Below, in pieces: positions 1 through 5,164 of a stretch of DNA of 5,164 nt. Source of the stretch: Pseudomonadota bacterium. Its GTDB lineage: Bacteria > Pseudomonadota > Gammaproteobacteria > Burkholderiales > Burkholderiaceae_D. Both the position numbers and the translations under genes were made by a program. Position 1 is the stretch's first letter. Each line of letters opens with the position of its first letter. The stretch covers positions 1-5,164 of the forward strand of contig JAEZHR010000218.1 in NCBI GenBank assembly GCA_023416415.1, given 5' to 3'. The notes under the pieces are model-generated. The model saw only the letters and a program-made list of their open reading frames with translations, made no database searches and was not told the origin of the DNA.

Positions 1-150
1 TAGGGAATGTGTCCTGCTTGCGTCGCTTTGATCATGTGGGGGATATGTCCTGCTTGCGTCACTGCGACCGCTTGCCTCTCCCCTGAAGTCATGGCTCGCG
101 CAACCGGCAAGCAGCGCAATGGTGGCAACAAGAACCGATAGTGCTTTCAT
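1..150 (-). CDS. Lipoprotein N-terminus, partial, runs off the left edge
   Basis: On the minus strand an ATG at 150-148 opens a reading frame without stops to base 1 (50 codons seen). The first residues are a typical lipoprotein signal peptide: basic Lys2, a hydrophobic stretch at residues 4-14, then the lipobox L14-A15-G16-C17. Cys17 would be lipidated after signal peptidase II cleavage. Ala18 follows, not Asp, so by the Lol sorting rule the protein would go to the outer membrane. An AAGGAG ribosome binding site lies 6 nt upstream. After about residue 29 the sequence turns into a 12-residue repeat (SDASRT at 30-35 and again at 42-47), which uses codons such as AGG, ACA and CTA that are unlike the GC-ending codons of the main genes here. 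Either the mature protein carries peptide repeats, or the gene is interrupted by foreign repeat DNA soon after its signal peptide. No family is recognised. The signal peptide call is firm; the intactness of the gene is unknown. Confidence 0.6.
   Translation of the reverse strand, partial: MKALSVLVATIALLAGCASHDFRGEASGRSDASRTYPPHDQSDASRTHSL
3..63. repeat. Two direct repeat copies with a 36-bp period
   Basis: Bases 3-27 and 39-63 match at 22 of 25 positions, including a perfect 15-base core TGTCCTGCTTGCGTC at 10-24 and 46-60. The period of 36 bp is exactly 12 codons in the minus-strand lipoprotein frame, where the core reads DASRT. Two explanations fit. One is a short tandem peptide repeat in the lipoprotein. 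The other is a set of subterminal repeats of an insertion element whose body lies to the left of the window. Only two copies are visible because the window ends. Confidence 0.7.
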
Positions 151-156
151 CACAAA

Positions 157-162
157 CTCCTT
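157..162 (-). promoter_or_regulatory. Ribosome binding site of the lipoprotein gene
   Basis: The minus strand reads AAGGAG at 162-157, then 6 nt, then ATG at 150-148. This is a near-perfect Shine-Dalgarno match at good spacing. It is the main reason, together with the lipobox, for accepting this short edge-truncated gene as real. Confidence 0.65.
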
Positions 163-303
163 TTGATAATGAGTCCTGCGTGTTGGAGACAAGGGCAAGG
201 GAGGCGTTCATGCGCGACACGCGGGCGGCGGCGTATTGCGGGCGCCTGTTTGAGATAGCGCAAGGATCGTTGCATGCGCGCTTGCGTTATGACCAAACGC
301 ACG

Positions 304-339
304 CACGAAAAACGGTATATGCGCATTCACTCTTTCGTG
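304..339. promoter_or_regulatory. Gapped inverted repeat, possible operator
   Basis: CACGAAA at 304-310 is matched by its exact complement TTTCGTG at 333-339, separated by 22 bp. A perfect palindrome ATGCGCAT (319-326) sits almost at the centre, in the more AT-rich part of the divergent region. Such geometry is compatible with a regulator site or a cruciform, but chance cannot be excluded for a 7-bp arm. Confidence 0.25.
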
Positions 340-440
340 ATGCTCAGACCTGCCGGTGGTCTGCAGGAGAAACGCCGGAACGTTCGCGCTTTACCCGAGC
401 GGATCACTCGGATGCTCGCGGTCAACGCCCCGTCGCTCGG

Positions 441-446
441 TAGAAT
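441..446 (+). promoter_or_regulatory. Possible -10 box for the ODP-like gene
   Basis: TAGAAT matches the sigma-70 -10 consensus at 5 of 6 positions. It would place transcription start about 30 nt before the ATG at 485. No good -35 hexamer is found 16-18 bp upstream, so an activator or another sigma factor would be needed if this is a promoter. Confidence 0.3.
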
Positions 447-484
447 AGGCAGCTTTACCTGTTCTAGCCAATCCGGATTTCACG

Positions 485-1279
485 ATGCCCGTCGAGCTCT
501 TCAACAATGGCAGCCACGTCTGCCGGATGTTTACCGACCTGGTTGAGGATGATGACGGCCACACGGTGCAGTCCAACCAGTTTCTTGTCGTCGACGACGG
601 CCACGGCGTGCTGCTCGACCCGGGCGGGGTGATGACCTACAACGAGCTGTTCCTGTCCATGAACCGCTTCTTCCCGCCCAAGCAGCTGGATTACGGCTTC
701 GCCTCGCATGCCGACCCCGACATCATTGCCTCGCTCTCGCGCTGGCTGACCGGATCGCAGACCCGCCTGCTGATCTCGCGCGTCTGGTCGCGTTTCGTGC
801 CGCACCTGTGCCCGCAGGGCAAGACCGAGGGGCGTGTGATCGCCGTGCCCGACGAAGGCACTCTCCTGCCGCTAGGAAAGACGACCTTTCAACTCCTGCC
901 TGCCCACTTCCTGCATTCGGAAGGCAACCTGCAGTTCTACGATCCGACCAGCCGCATCCTGTTTTCCGGCGACATGGGCGCCTCGCTCGTCGCCCCGAGT
1001 CAGGCGGGCACGGCCGTTACCGACTTCAAGCTGCATGTGCAGCACATGCGCAGCTTTCACATGCGCTACATGGGGGCCAACAAGGTCTGCCGCTACTGGG
1101 CGCGCATGGTGCGCAAGCTCGACCCGGAATCGATCGTGCCGCAGCATGGCGCGCCGCTCATCGGCAAGAAGGTCGTCGGCGAATTCCTGGACTGGATCGA
1201 AGAGCTGCAGTGCGGGATCGACCTCGTCACCCAGGACATGTACCGGCCGCCGTCGGCCGTGAACGTTTCCCTGGGCTGA
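485..1279 (+). CDS. ODP-like diiron metallo-beta-lactamase-fold protein
   Basis: 264 residues, one metallo-beta-lactamase-fold domain over nearly the whole length. The ligand pattern is that of flavodiiron proteins and their flavodoxin-less relatives (ODP, oxygen-binding diiron proteins), not of hydrolases. It comprises H75-x-D77-x-D79 (HADPD), H144 in LHSEGN, bridging D163 in FSGD and H221 in PQHG. The residue after D79 is Ile where many family members have His. There is no C-terminal flavodoxin or rubredoxin domain, so it cannot by itself be a complete flavodiiron NO/O2 reductase. By homology the likely role is binding or reducing O2, NO or peroxide at a diiron centre, or sensing O2/iron. 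It is predicted cytoplasmic, with no signal peptide. ATG 485 is chosen because the family-like MPVELFNNG strand begins there, although no strong ribosome binding site precedes it. A glyoxalase-II-like hydrolase is less likely because the second ligand is Asp. Confidence 0.85.
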   Translation: MPVELFNNGSHVCRMFTDLVEDDDGHTVQSNQFLVVDDGHGVLLDPGGVMTYNELFLSMNRFFPPKQLDYGFASHADPDIIASLSRWLTGSQTRLLISRVWSRFVPHLCPQGKTEGRVIAVPDEGTLLPLGKTTFQLLPAHFLHSEGNLQFYDPTSRILFSGDMGASLVAPSQAGTAVTDFKLHVQHMRSFHMRYMGANKVCRYWARMVRKLDPESIVPQHGAPLIGKKVVGEFLDWIEELQCGIDLVTQDMYRPPSAVNVSLG

Positions 1280-1401
1280 GCGGCCGCTGCAAGGAGCAGG
1301 GCATCGGCGCGGTCTGATCGCGAAGGATCGTTGCCAAGGGCGCGGGAAAAGTCGCATTGGCGGCATTACACTCGACCCATCGCGCCCACTTCGGTTTCCC
1401 C

Positions 1402-2304
1402 ATGTCCACGCCCAACCTCTTGCGTCTGCTGCTGCTCGGTGCCATCTGGGGCACCAGCTTCATGCTCATGCGCATCGCCGCACCCGAGTTCGGCGCGCTG
1501 CCGACCACCTTCCTGCGTGCCGTGCTTGGCGGGGCGGCACTGTACGCCATCGCGCGTGCTGCCCATGTTGAGTTTGCCTGGCGTGCCAATGCGCGCATCT
1601 ATTTCATCATTGGTCTGTTCAACACCGCGATTCCGTTCACCCTGTTCGCCTGGGCCGCGCTCTACATTCCGTCGGCCTACATGGCGACCATGAATTCGCT
1701 GGCACCGATCTTCACCGCGCTGTTCGGCGTGATGTTGCTGGCGGAAAAACTCACTCCCGCGCGCATCGTGGCCTCGGTGCTCGGTCTGTGCGGGGTGGCG
1801 CTGCTGGTGGGCATCGGTCCCACCGAGGTCGACGCAATGGTGGTCCTCGGCGTGCTGGCATGCATCGGCTCGGCCGTCTGCTACGGCTATGCCGCCACCT
1901 ACACCCGCATGAAGGCCGGCGGAATTCCTTCACTGGCTCTCGCCACCGGCAGCCAGCTGATCGCCGCGCTCGTGCTGCTGCCGCTCGCCGCTCCCGGGCT
2001 GCCGCTTGCCGCCACGCAGGTCACGCTCACGGGCGCGCTGGCCGTCAGCGTGCTCGGCGTGGTCTGCACCGGCATTGCCTATGGGCTGTTCTTCCACCTG
2101 ATCTCGGCCGAGGGTTCGAGCAAGGCCATCACTGTCACCTTCCTGGTGCCGGCCACCGCTGCCGTCTGGGCCTGGCTCTTCCTCGGCGAGCCGATCACCC
2201 TGGGCACCGTCGCAGGCATCGCACTGGTCCTGTGCGCGACCGCGATTGCACTCGGGCTGGCCGGGAAGCTGAGCGCGCTTGTGCGCCCGCGCACGTCTGC
2301 CTGA
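1402..2304 (+). CDS. EamA/DMT-family transporter
   Basis: 300 residues, the usual length for a 10-TM drug/metabolite transporter with two EamA repeats. The first repeat spans about residues 7-137. It begins with the typical GAIWGTSFMLMRIA and ends with NSLAPIFTALFGVMLLAEK followed by a GLCGVALLVG helix. The second spans about 147-286, with the matching FLVPATAAVWAWLFLGEP motif (248-264) and a final hydrophobic helix. It lies in the inner membrane and probably exports a small metabolite or amino acid; the substrate cannot be told from sequence. ATG 1402 is preferred to a TTG at 1357, because the extra 15 residues are polar and family proteins start just before the first helix. No clear ribosome binding site is visible. 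It lies 122 bp after the ODP-like gene on the same strand, so co-transcription is possible but not shown. Confidence 0.9.
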   Translation: MSTPNLLRLLLLGAIWGTSFMLMRIAAPEFGALPTTFLRAVLGGAALYAIARAAHVEFAWRANARIYFIIGLFNTAIPFTLFAWAALYIPSAYMATMNSLAPIFTALFGVMLLAEKLTPARIVASVLGLCGVALLVGIGPTEVDAMVVLGVLACIGSAVCYGYAATYTRMKAGGIPSLALATGSQLIAALVLLPLAAPGLPLAATQVTLTGALAVSVLGVVCTGIAYGLFFHLISAEGSSKAITVTFLVPATAAVWAWLFLGEPITLGTVAGIALVLCATAIALGLAGKLSALVRPRTSA

Positions 2305-2356
2305 TTCATGGACGGCGGCGCCTCGATGGCGAGCTGATTCCTGATTCCCGCCTGAA

Positions 2357-2391
2357 CCCGCACCCAAGGGCGAACAGTTCGCCCGTGCGGG
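2357..2391 (+). terminator. Strong stem-loop, possible terminator or attenuator
   Basis: CCCGCAC (2357-2363) pairs with GTGCGGG (2385-2391). Inside it GGGCGAA (2368-2374) pairs with TTCGCCC (2378-2384). That gives 14 perfect base pairs with a 3-base loop and a 4-base CCAA bulge on the left arm. It starts 53 bp after the EamA stop codon, as a terminator would. Neither strand has a T-tract after the stem, so it is not a textbook intrinsic terminator. It could instead be an RNA-stabilising or regulatory hairpin in the pncB leader. Confidence 0.5.
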
Positions 2392-2414
2392 AAGTCAAAC
2401 AGGGGCCGGAAACG

Positions 2415-2474
2415 ATGAATCAGGCGTGCAAGGGGTTCGGACAACATCGCTGCGTGCCCGACCGGCGTCGGTGA
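2415..2474 (+). CDS. Possible 19-residue leader peptide upstream of pncB
   Basis: ATG at 2415 opens a 19-codon frame (MNQACKG...PDRRR) ending in TGA at 2472-2474. AGGGG at 2401-2405 is a usable ribosome binding site 9 nt upstream. The frame starts just after the 2357-2391 stem-loop, and its stop codon is directly after a 5-bp hairpin, CCGAC-CGGC-GTCGG (2458-2471). There is no regulatory codon run and no known family. It is offered as a possibility, since a short frame like this can arise by chance. Confidence 0.15.
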   Translation: MNQACKGFGQHRCVPDRRR

Positions 2475-2521
2475 AGAGCGGCGGCTCCCGGCCGTCCCCG
2501 GCGCCATGTTGCACTCCGCCC

Positions 2522-2526
2522 AGGGA
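2522..2526 (+). promoter_or_regulatory. Ribosome binding site that decides the pncB start
   Basis: AGGGA lies 6 nt before ATG 2533. A longer frame from ATG 2506 would add nine residues but has no such site before it, and it would read through this one. The site therefore favours 2533, which also gives the family-typical N-terminus. Confidence 0.6.
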
Positions 2527-2532
2527 AAGCCC

Positions 2533-3744
2533 ATGCAAGCCGTCGTGCGCAGCCTGCTCGAAACCGATCTCTACAAGTTCACGATGTGGCAGGCCCTGCT
2601 GCACCATCACCCGGACGCGCAGGCCGAATACGCCTTCAACTGCCGCAACCGCCCGGCCCTTCCGCTGGCTGGCCTGAAGGATGCGGTCGAACGCGAGCTC
2701 GACCACCTGTGCACGCTGCAATTCACCGACGACGAGCTCGACTATCTGCGCGGCCTGCGCTTCATGCGCAGCGATTTCGTCGACTTCCTCGCGCTGTTCC
2801 GCTTCCAGCGCAAGTTCGTGAGCGTGCAGGTGCAGGGGCCGAGGCTGGAGATCGTGGCGCGCGGGCCGCTGGTGCACGTGATGGGTTTCGAGATCTTCGT
2901 TCTCTATATCGTCAGCGAGCTCCATTTCCGACGCCTGCAGACACCCCGCACGCTCCCGGAGGCGCGCCGCCGGCTGACTGACAAGATCGTGCTGCTCAAG
3001 GACTTCGCGTGCCAGCCTTCCTGCCGCCATCCCTTCGAGTTCTTCGATTTCGGTGTGCGGCGCCGCCTGTCCGGGGCGTGGCAGGAGGAAGTCGTGCGCC
3101 GTCTGGCCGAGGAGGTGCCGCAGTTGTTCAAGGGCACATCGAACGTCTATCTCGCCAAGCGGCTGGGCCTGACCCCGATCGGCACCATGGCCCACGAATA
3201 CCTGCAAGCCTTCCAGGCCTTCGGCGTGCGCCTGCGCGATTTCCAGAAGGCGGCACTGGAAGAATGGGTGCAGGAGTATCGCGGCGACCTCGGCACCGCA
3301 CTGACCGACGTGGTCGGCATGGACGCCTTCCTGGCCGATTTCGATCTCTACTTTGCCAAGCTCTTCGACGGTCTGCGCCACGATTCGGGCGATCCGGTCG
3401 AATGGGGGGAAAAGGCGCTTGCCTACTATGCGCGGTTGCGGCTGGATGCGCACACCAAGCGCCTGGTGTTTTCCGACAGCCTGAATCTGCCCAAGGCCTT
3501 TGCGCTCTATCGTCACTTCGCCGACCGCATCATGACCGGCTTCGGCATCGGCACCAATCTGACGAACGATGCCGGGCTGGAGCCCCTCAACATCGTCATG
3601 AAGCTGGTGTCGTGCAATGGCCAGCCGGTGGCCAAGCTCTCCGATTCGTCGGGCAAGACGCAGTGCAGCGACGAAACCTTCCTCGCCTATCTGCGGCAGG
3701 TGTTCAGGCATGGCGTGCATGCACGCGATGAAGCGGCGCGCTGA
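2533..3744 (+). CDS. pncB: Nicotinate phosphoribosyltransferase
   Basis: 403 residues from ATG 2533, close to the 400 of E. coli PncB. The enzyme joins nicotinate to PRPP with ATP hydrolysis, giving nicotinate mononucleotide, the committed step of the Preiss-Handler NAD salvage route in the cytoplasm. Similarity to the E. coli protein as I recall it runs end to end. The N-terminal LLETDLYKFTMWQA (8-21) is the substrate-site start of the family. FDFGVRRR is at 171-178 and GTSNVYLAKRL at 201-211. TPIGTMAHE (214-222) holds H221, equivalent to the histidine phosphorylated during catalysis (His219 in Salmonella). LTDVVGMDAFL is at 257-267, LRHDSGDPVEWGEKA at 281-295, FGIGTNLTND at 337-346 and KLSDSSGKT at 368-376. 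No frameshift or missing catalytic residue is seen. It is preceded by a 228-bp structured gap, so it is probably its own transcription unit, and it converges on hipA. Confidence 0.97.
   Translation: MQAVVRSLLETDLYKFTMWQALLHHHPDAQAEYAFNCRNRPALPLAGLKDAVERELDHLCTLQFTDDELDYLRGLRFMRSDFVDFLALFRFQRKFVSVQVQGPRLEIVARGPLVHVMGFEIFVLYIVSELHFRRLQTPRTLPEARRRLTDKIVLLKDFACQPSCRHPFEFFDFGVRRRLSGAWQEEVVRRLAEEVPQLFKGTSNVYLAKRLGLTPIGTMAHEYLQAFQAFGVRLRDFQKAALEEWVQEYRGDLGTALTDVVGMDAFLADFDLYFAKLFDGLRHDSGDPVEWGEKALAYYARLRLDAHTKRLVFSDSLNLPKAFALYRHFADRIMTGFGIGTNLTNDAGLEPLNIVMKLVSCNGQPVAKLSDSSGKTQCSDETFLAYLRQVFRHGVHARDEAAR
3713..3726. repeat. Perfect 14-bp palindrome at the pncB 3' end
   Basis: GCGTGCATGCACGC is its own reverse complement. 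It lies inside the last codons of pncB, 18 bp before the end of the gene. It could form a short hairpin in the mRNA of either converging gene; without a T-tract it is weak evidence for a terminator. Confidence 0.4.
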
Positions 3745-3753
3745 ATGCGCATT
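3744..3753. repeat. 10-bp palindrome in the convergent pncB/hipA gap
   Basis: AATGCGCATT starts on the last base of the pncB stop codon and fills part of the 23-bp gap (3745-3767) before the hipA stop codon. No T-run follows on either strand, so a normal bidirectional terminator is not apparent here. Transcripts of the two genes may overlap at their 3' ends. Confidence 0.35.
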
Positions 3754-3767
3754 GACGGAAGGGCGGA

Positions 3768-5069
3768 CTAGGGGCGCGCCAACGCCACGCCGCCCGCCAG
3801 CCGCCCGGTGACGGCACGGCGCATGGAGCCGGGTGCCTCTGCGAGCAGCGCCGGCCAGTCGGCCTGCGCCTGGCGCACGGTATTGCGCGCCGCGCGCATC
3901 AGGTGGCTGCGGCGCGGCACATCGGCCAGCCGCAGCAGGCCTTCGAGATCGTCCCAGCTGAAGGCGCGCACCTTGCGGTCGATCGAGCGATTGACCGCGT
4001 ACTCGTCCTCCGGAACACCCTCGAAGAAGGCGGTCACGCACACCGGATCGTAGAGCGGGGAAAGCTGCGGCGTTCTGCCGTCCGGATAGCGCAGCGCCCA
4101 GTTCTTCAGATGCGCGTCGGTGTTGCCGAGCAGGATGAAGGCGATGAAGCGGCGCACGAATTCGAGTGCGTCGCGCGAGGGATTGCCGGACAGCCGGTCC
4201 AGCACGGTGAGGATGGCGGAAAAGTCCGGCTGCAGGCCCTTGCCGTACTTGTGGCGCGGCTCGTAGCCGAGCACCTGGGTGAATTCCTCCATGTGCACGC
4301 GGCTGCCGTCGGGCCGGCGGTCGAAACGCGCGACCGCAAGAATCTCCTCGAAAGGGATGTGTTCCGGCAGTTCCGCCTCGTTGCGTGCAATCACGGTCGC
4401 GTGCGCGCAGTCGAGCCCGAGCGCGTGGCACAGCCGGTAGCCGGCGTACTCGTTGGCCACCAGATCGGGATGGCGCGTGCTCGGCAGCTTGAGGATGGTG
4501 GAGCCGGCCGCGCCATGGCGCTTGACGACGTAGCGGCGCCCGTCGTGCACGGCGGAAAACTTGGTGACGACGCCGGGCAGGGCGGAAGCGTCCTCGACCG
4601 GGAATTCCACGAAGCCCGGCTCCAGCACGTCCAGGCCCAGCGCGGTGTGCCAGTGCCGCACCGCATCCGGAATCCCCTGATCCGGAGGCGTCGGCTCGAC
4701 TTCGACGCCGCCCATCAGATCGTGGCCGGCCGCGGCCAGCAGTTCGAACTCGTCGTCCGGCCCGCAGCCGCGCTCGCGCGCGAGGCGTTCGCGGTTGTGC
4801 CCTTCCGGCAACAGATTCTGGAAGTACGCCGGCCACCGGCCGTCGTTGCGCACCACGCGCACGTCACGCGCCGCGCGCAGGATCGCCTGCGTTTCGTTTT
4901 CGCCGGCGCCGACATAGCTCAGCGAAAGCACCGGCCGCTGCGGGTCTTCGATGTAGCTGTCATCAAAGGAGACGCGCAGCAGATCCCCGTACTGCGAGAG
5001 ATAGCCGATCGGCCGCCGGCCCTGCGGCGTATGCAGGTAAAGCCGCAGGTAACGGATCGAGGTGCTCAC
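3768..5069 (-). CDS. hipA: HipA-family Ser/Thr kinase, toxin of a type II toxin-antitoxin pair
   Basis: 433 residues, full length for HipA. The N-terminal HipA domain (about 5-125) includes FQNLLPEG (83-90) and LMGGVEV (118-124). The C-terminal kinase domain (about 160-390) has a Gly loop, SALPGVVTKFS (162-172), and ILKLPS (192-197) with the ATP lysine K194. It also has NEYAGYRL (206-213), VARFDRR (246-252), the catalytic loop GNTDAHLKN (315-323; D318 catalytic, N323 metal) and the metal-binding LYDPV (339-343; D341). E. coli HipA phosphorylates glutamyl-tRNA synthetase and halts growth; the target here cannot be read from sequence. The start is GTG at 5069-5067, overlapping the stop of the upstream frame by four bases, which suggests translational coupling. 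No internal Met lies before residue 119, and the N-terminal strand is needed. In the Gly loop Ala163 stands where E. coli HipA has the autophosphorylated Ser150. Confidence 0.93.
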   Translation of the reverse strand: MSTSIRYLRLYLHTPQGRRPIGYLSQYGDLLRVSFDDSYIEDPQRPVLSLSYVGAGENETQAILRAARDVRVVRNDGRWPAYFQNLLPEGHNRERLARERGCGPDDEFELLAAAGHDLMGGVEVEPTPPDQGIPDAVRHWHTALGLDVLEPGFVEFPVEDASALPGVVTKFSAVHDGRRYVVKRHGAAGSTILKLPSTRHPDLVANEYAGYRLCHALGLDCAHATVIARNEAELPEHIPFEEILAVARFDRRPDGSRVHMEEFTQVLGYEPRHKYGKGLQPDFSAILTVLDRLSGNPSRDALEFVRRFIAFILLGNTDAHLKNWALRYPDGRTPQLSPLYDPVCVTAFFEGVPEDEYAVNRSIDRKVRAFSWDDLEGLLRLADVPRRSHLMRAARNTVRQAQADWPALLAEAPGSMRRAVTGRLAGGVALARP

Positions 5070-5164
5070 CGGCGGCCCTGCGGACTCTCGGCCCGACGCA
5101 ACAGCGTGCCGACCACCGATTCGGGCGCCGCCACGCCTTGCGGCTGGCCGACGATCTTGCCGCC
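5066..5164 (-). CDS. C-terminus of probable HipB-like antitoxin, partial
   Basis: The minus strand is open from the right window edge for 32 codons. It starts GGKIVGQPQGV, ends RAESPQGRR and stops at TGA 5068-5066. That stop overlaps the hipA GTG start as GTGA. The helix-turn-helix part would lie outside the window and is not seen, so identity rests on position. A small XRE-type antitoxin/repressor gene directly upstream of hipA, often overlapping it, is the standard hipBA arrangement. If that holds, this protein binds HipA and represses the shared promoter, which is also outside the window. The tail lacks the C-terminal Trp known from E. coli HipB. Confidence 0.65.
   Translation of the reverse strand, partial: GGKIVGQPQGVAAPESVVGTLLRRAESPQGRR

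Larger units (their letters stand above)
151..484. other. Divergent intergenic region
   Basis: This stretch of about 330 bases lies between the divergent lipoprotein gene and the ODP-like gene. The open frames across it have no recognisable protein family and no convincing ribosome binding site, so I treat it as noncoding. It contains the lipoprotein ribosome binding site, a gapped inverted repeat (304-339), a perfect 8-bp palindrome GAACGTTC (378-385), a small inverted repeat CCGAG/CTCGG (395-399 and 407-411), and a plausible -10 box (441-446). Promoters for both flanking genes should lie here, but no full sigma-70 pair with proper spacing is visible. Confidence 0.5.

Noticed and set aside
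3..63. A CRISPR array
   Set aside because: Only two copies with an 11-base gap between the 25-base units and no cas genes. The spacing and repeat form do not fit a CRISPR array.
141..443. A 100-codon plus-strand frame across the divergent region
   Set aside because: No recognisable family and no good ribosome binding site. It overlaps the better-supported lipoprotein start on the other strand and the ODP-like promoter region.
262..1334. The 12-base match AAGGATCGTTGC at 262-273 and 1323-1334, both between genes
   Set aside because: A single 12-base match within about 5 kb is roughly what chance predicts, and neither copy sits at a consistent distance from a gene start.
872..1366. A 164-codon minus-strand frame antisense to the ODP-like gene
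   Set aside because: Shadow of a conserved coding sequence with no family resemblance or start signal.
1357..1401. An upstream TTG start for the EamA transporter
   Set aside because: It would add 15 polar, His-rich residues before a typical N-terminus. ATG 1402 begins just before the first membrane helix.
2506..2532. An upstream ATG start for pncB
   Set aside because: No ribosome binding site precedes it, and the AGGGA site lies inside the extension, correctly spaced for ATG 2533.
2395..4836. A very long open frame of 813 codons on the minus strand, antisense to pncB and partly overlapping hipA
   Set aside because: It is a GC-bias shadow. Its product is Arg/Ala/Gly-rich low-complexity sequence with no recognisable domain, while the opposing pncB and the other-frame hipA are full-length, clearly conserved families.

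Overview
The window is GC-rich, with strongly GC-biased third codon positions in its main genes and tightly packed ordinary metabolic and accessory genes. The PncB sequence closely resembles the proteobacterial (E. coli-type) enzyme. Together these suggest a free-living Proteobacterium, with a betaproteobacterium of the Rhodocyclales/Burkholderiales kind as my best guess. That placement rests on general resemblance only; there is no rRNA or other marker gene here.

Layout from left to right. Bases 1-150 (minus strand) hold the start of a small lipoprotein gene, with a good ribosome binding site, a signal peptide and an L-A-G-C lipobox. It runs off the left edge through a 36-bp-period direct repeat that may be foreign. 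A divergent intergenic region (151-484) leads to a plus-strand gene for a stand-alone diiron metallo-beta-lactamase-fold protein of the flavodiiron/ODP type (485-1279). A 10-TM EamA/DMT transporter follows on the same strand (1402-2304). A 228-bp gap with a strong 14-bp stem-loop separates it from pncB, nicotinate phosphoribosyltransferase (2533-3744).

Converging on pncB with only 23 bp between the stop codons is a minus-strand toxin-antitoxin pair that enters from the right edge. It consists of the last 32 codons of a probable HipB/XRE-type antitoxin (5066-5164) and a full-length HipA-family kinase (3768-5069). The two overlap by four bases (GTGA).

The genes do not form a single pathway. 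pncB is NAD salvage, the ODP-like protein probably binds O2, NO or peroxide at a diiron site, the EamA protein is an exporter of unknown substrate, and hipBA is a stress/persistence-type module. The points most worth a second look are the repeat-containing broken or odd lipoprotein at the left edge, the HipA phosphate-binding loop in which the usual autophosphorylated serine appears displaced, the flavodoxin-less diiron protein, and the structured leader ahead of pncB. I found no CRISPR array, tRNA, rRNA or complete mobile element.
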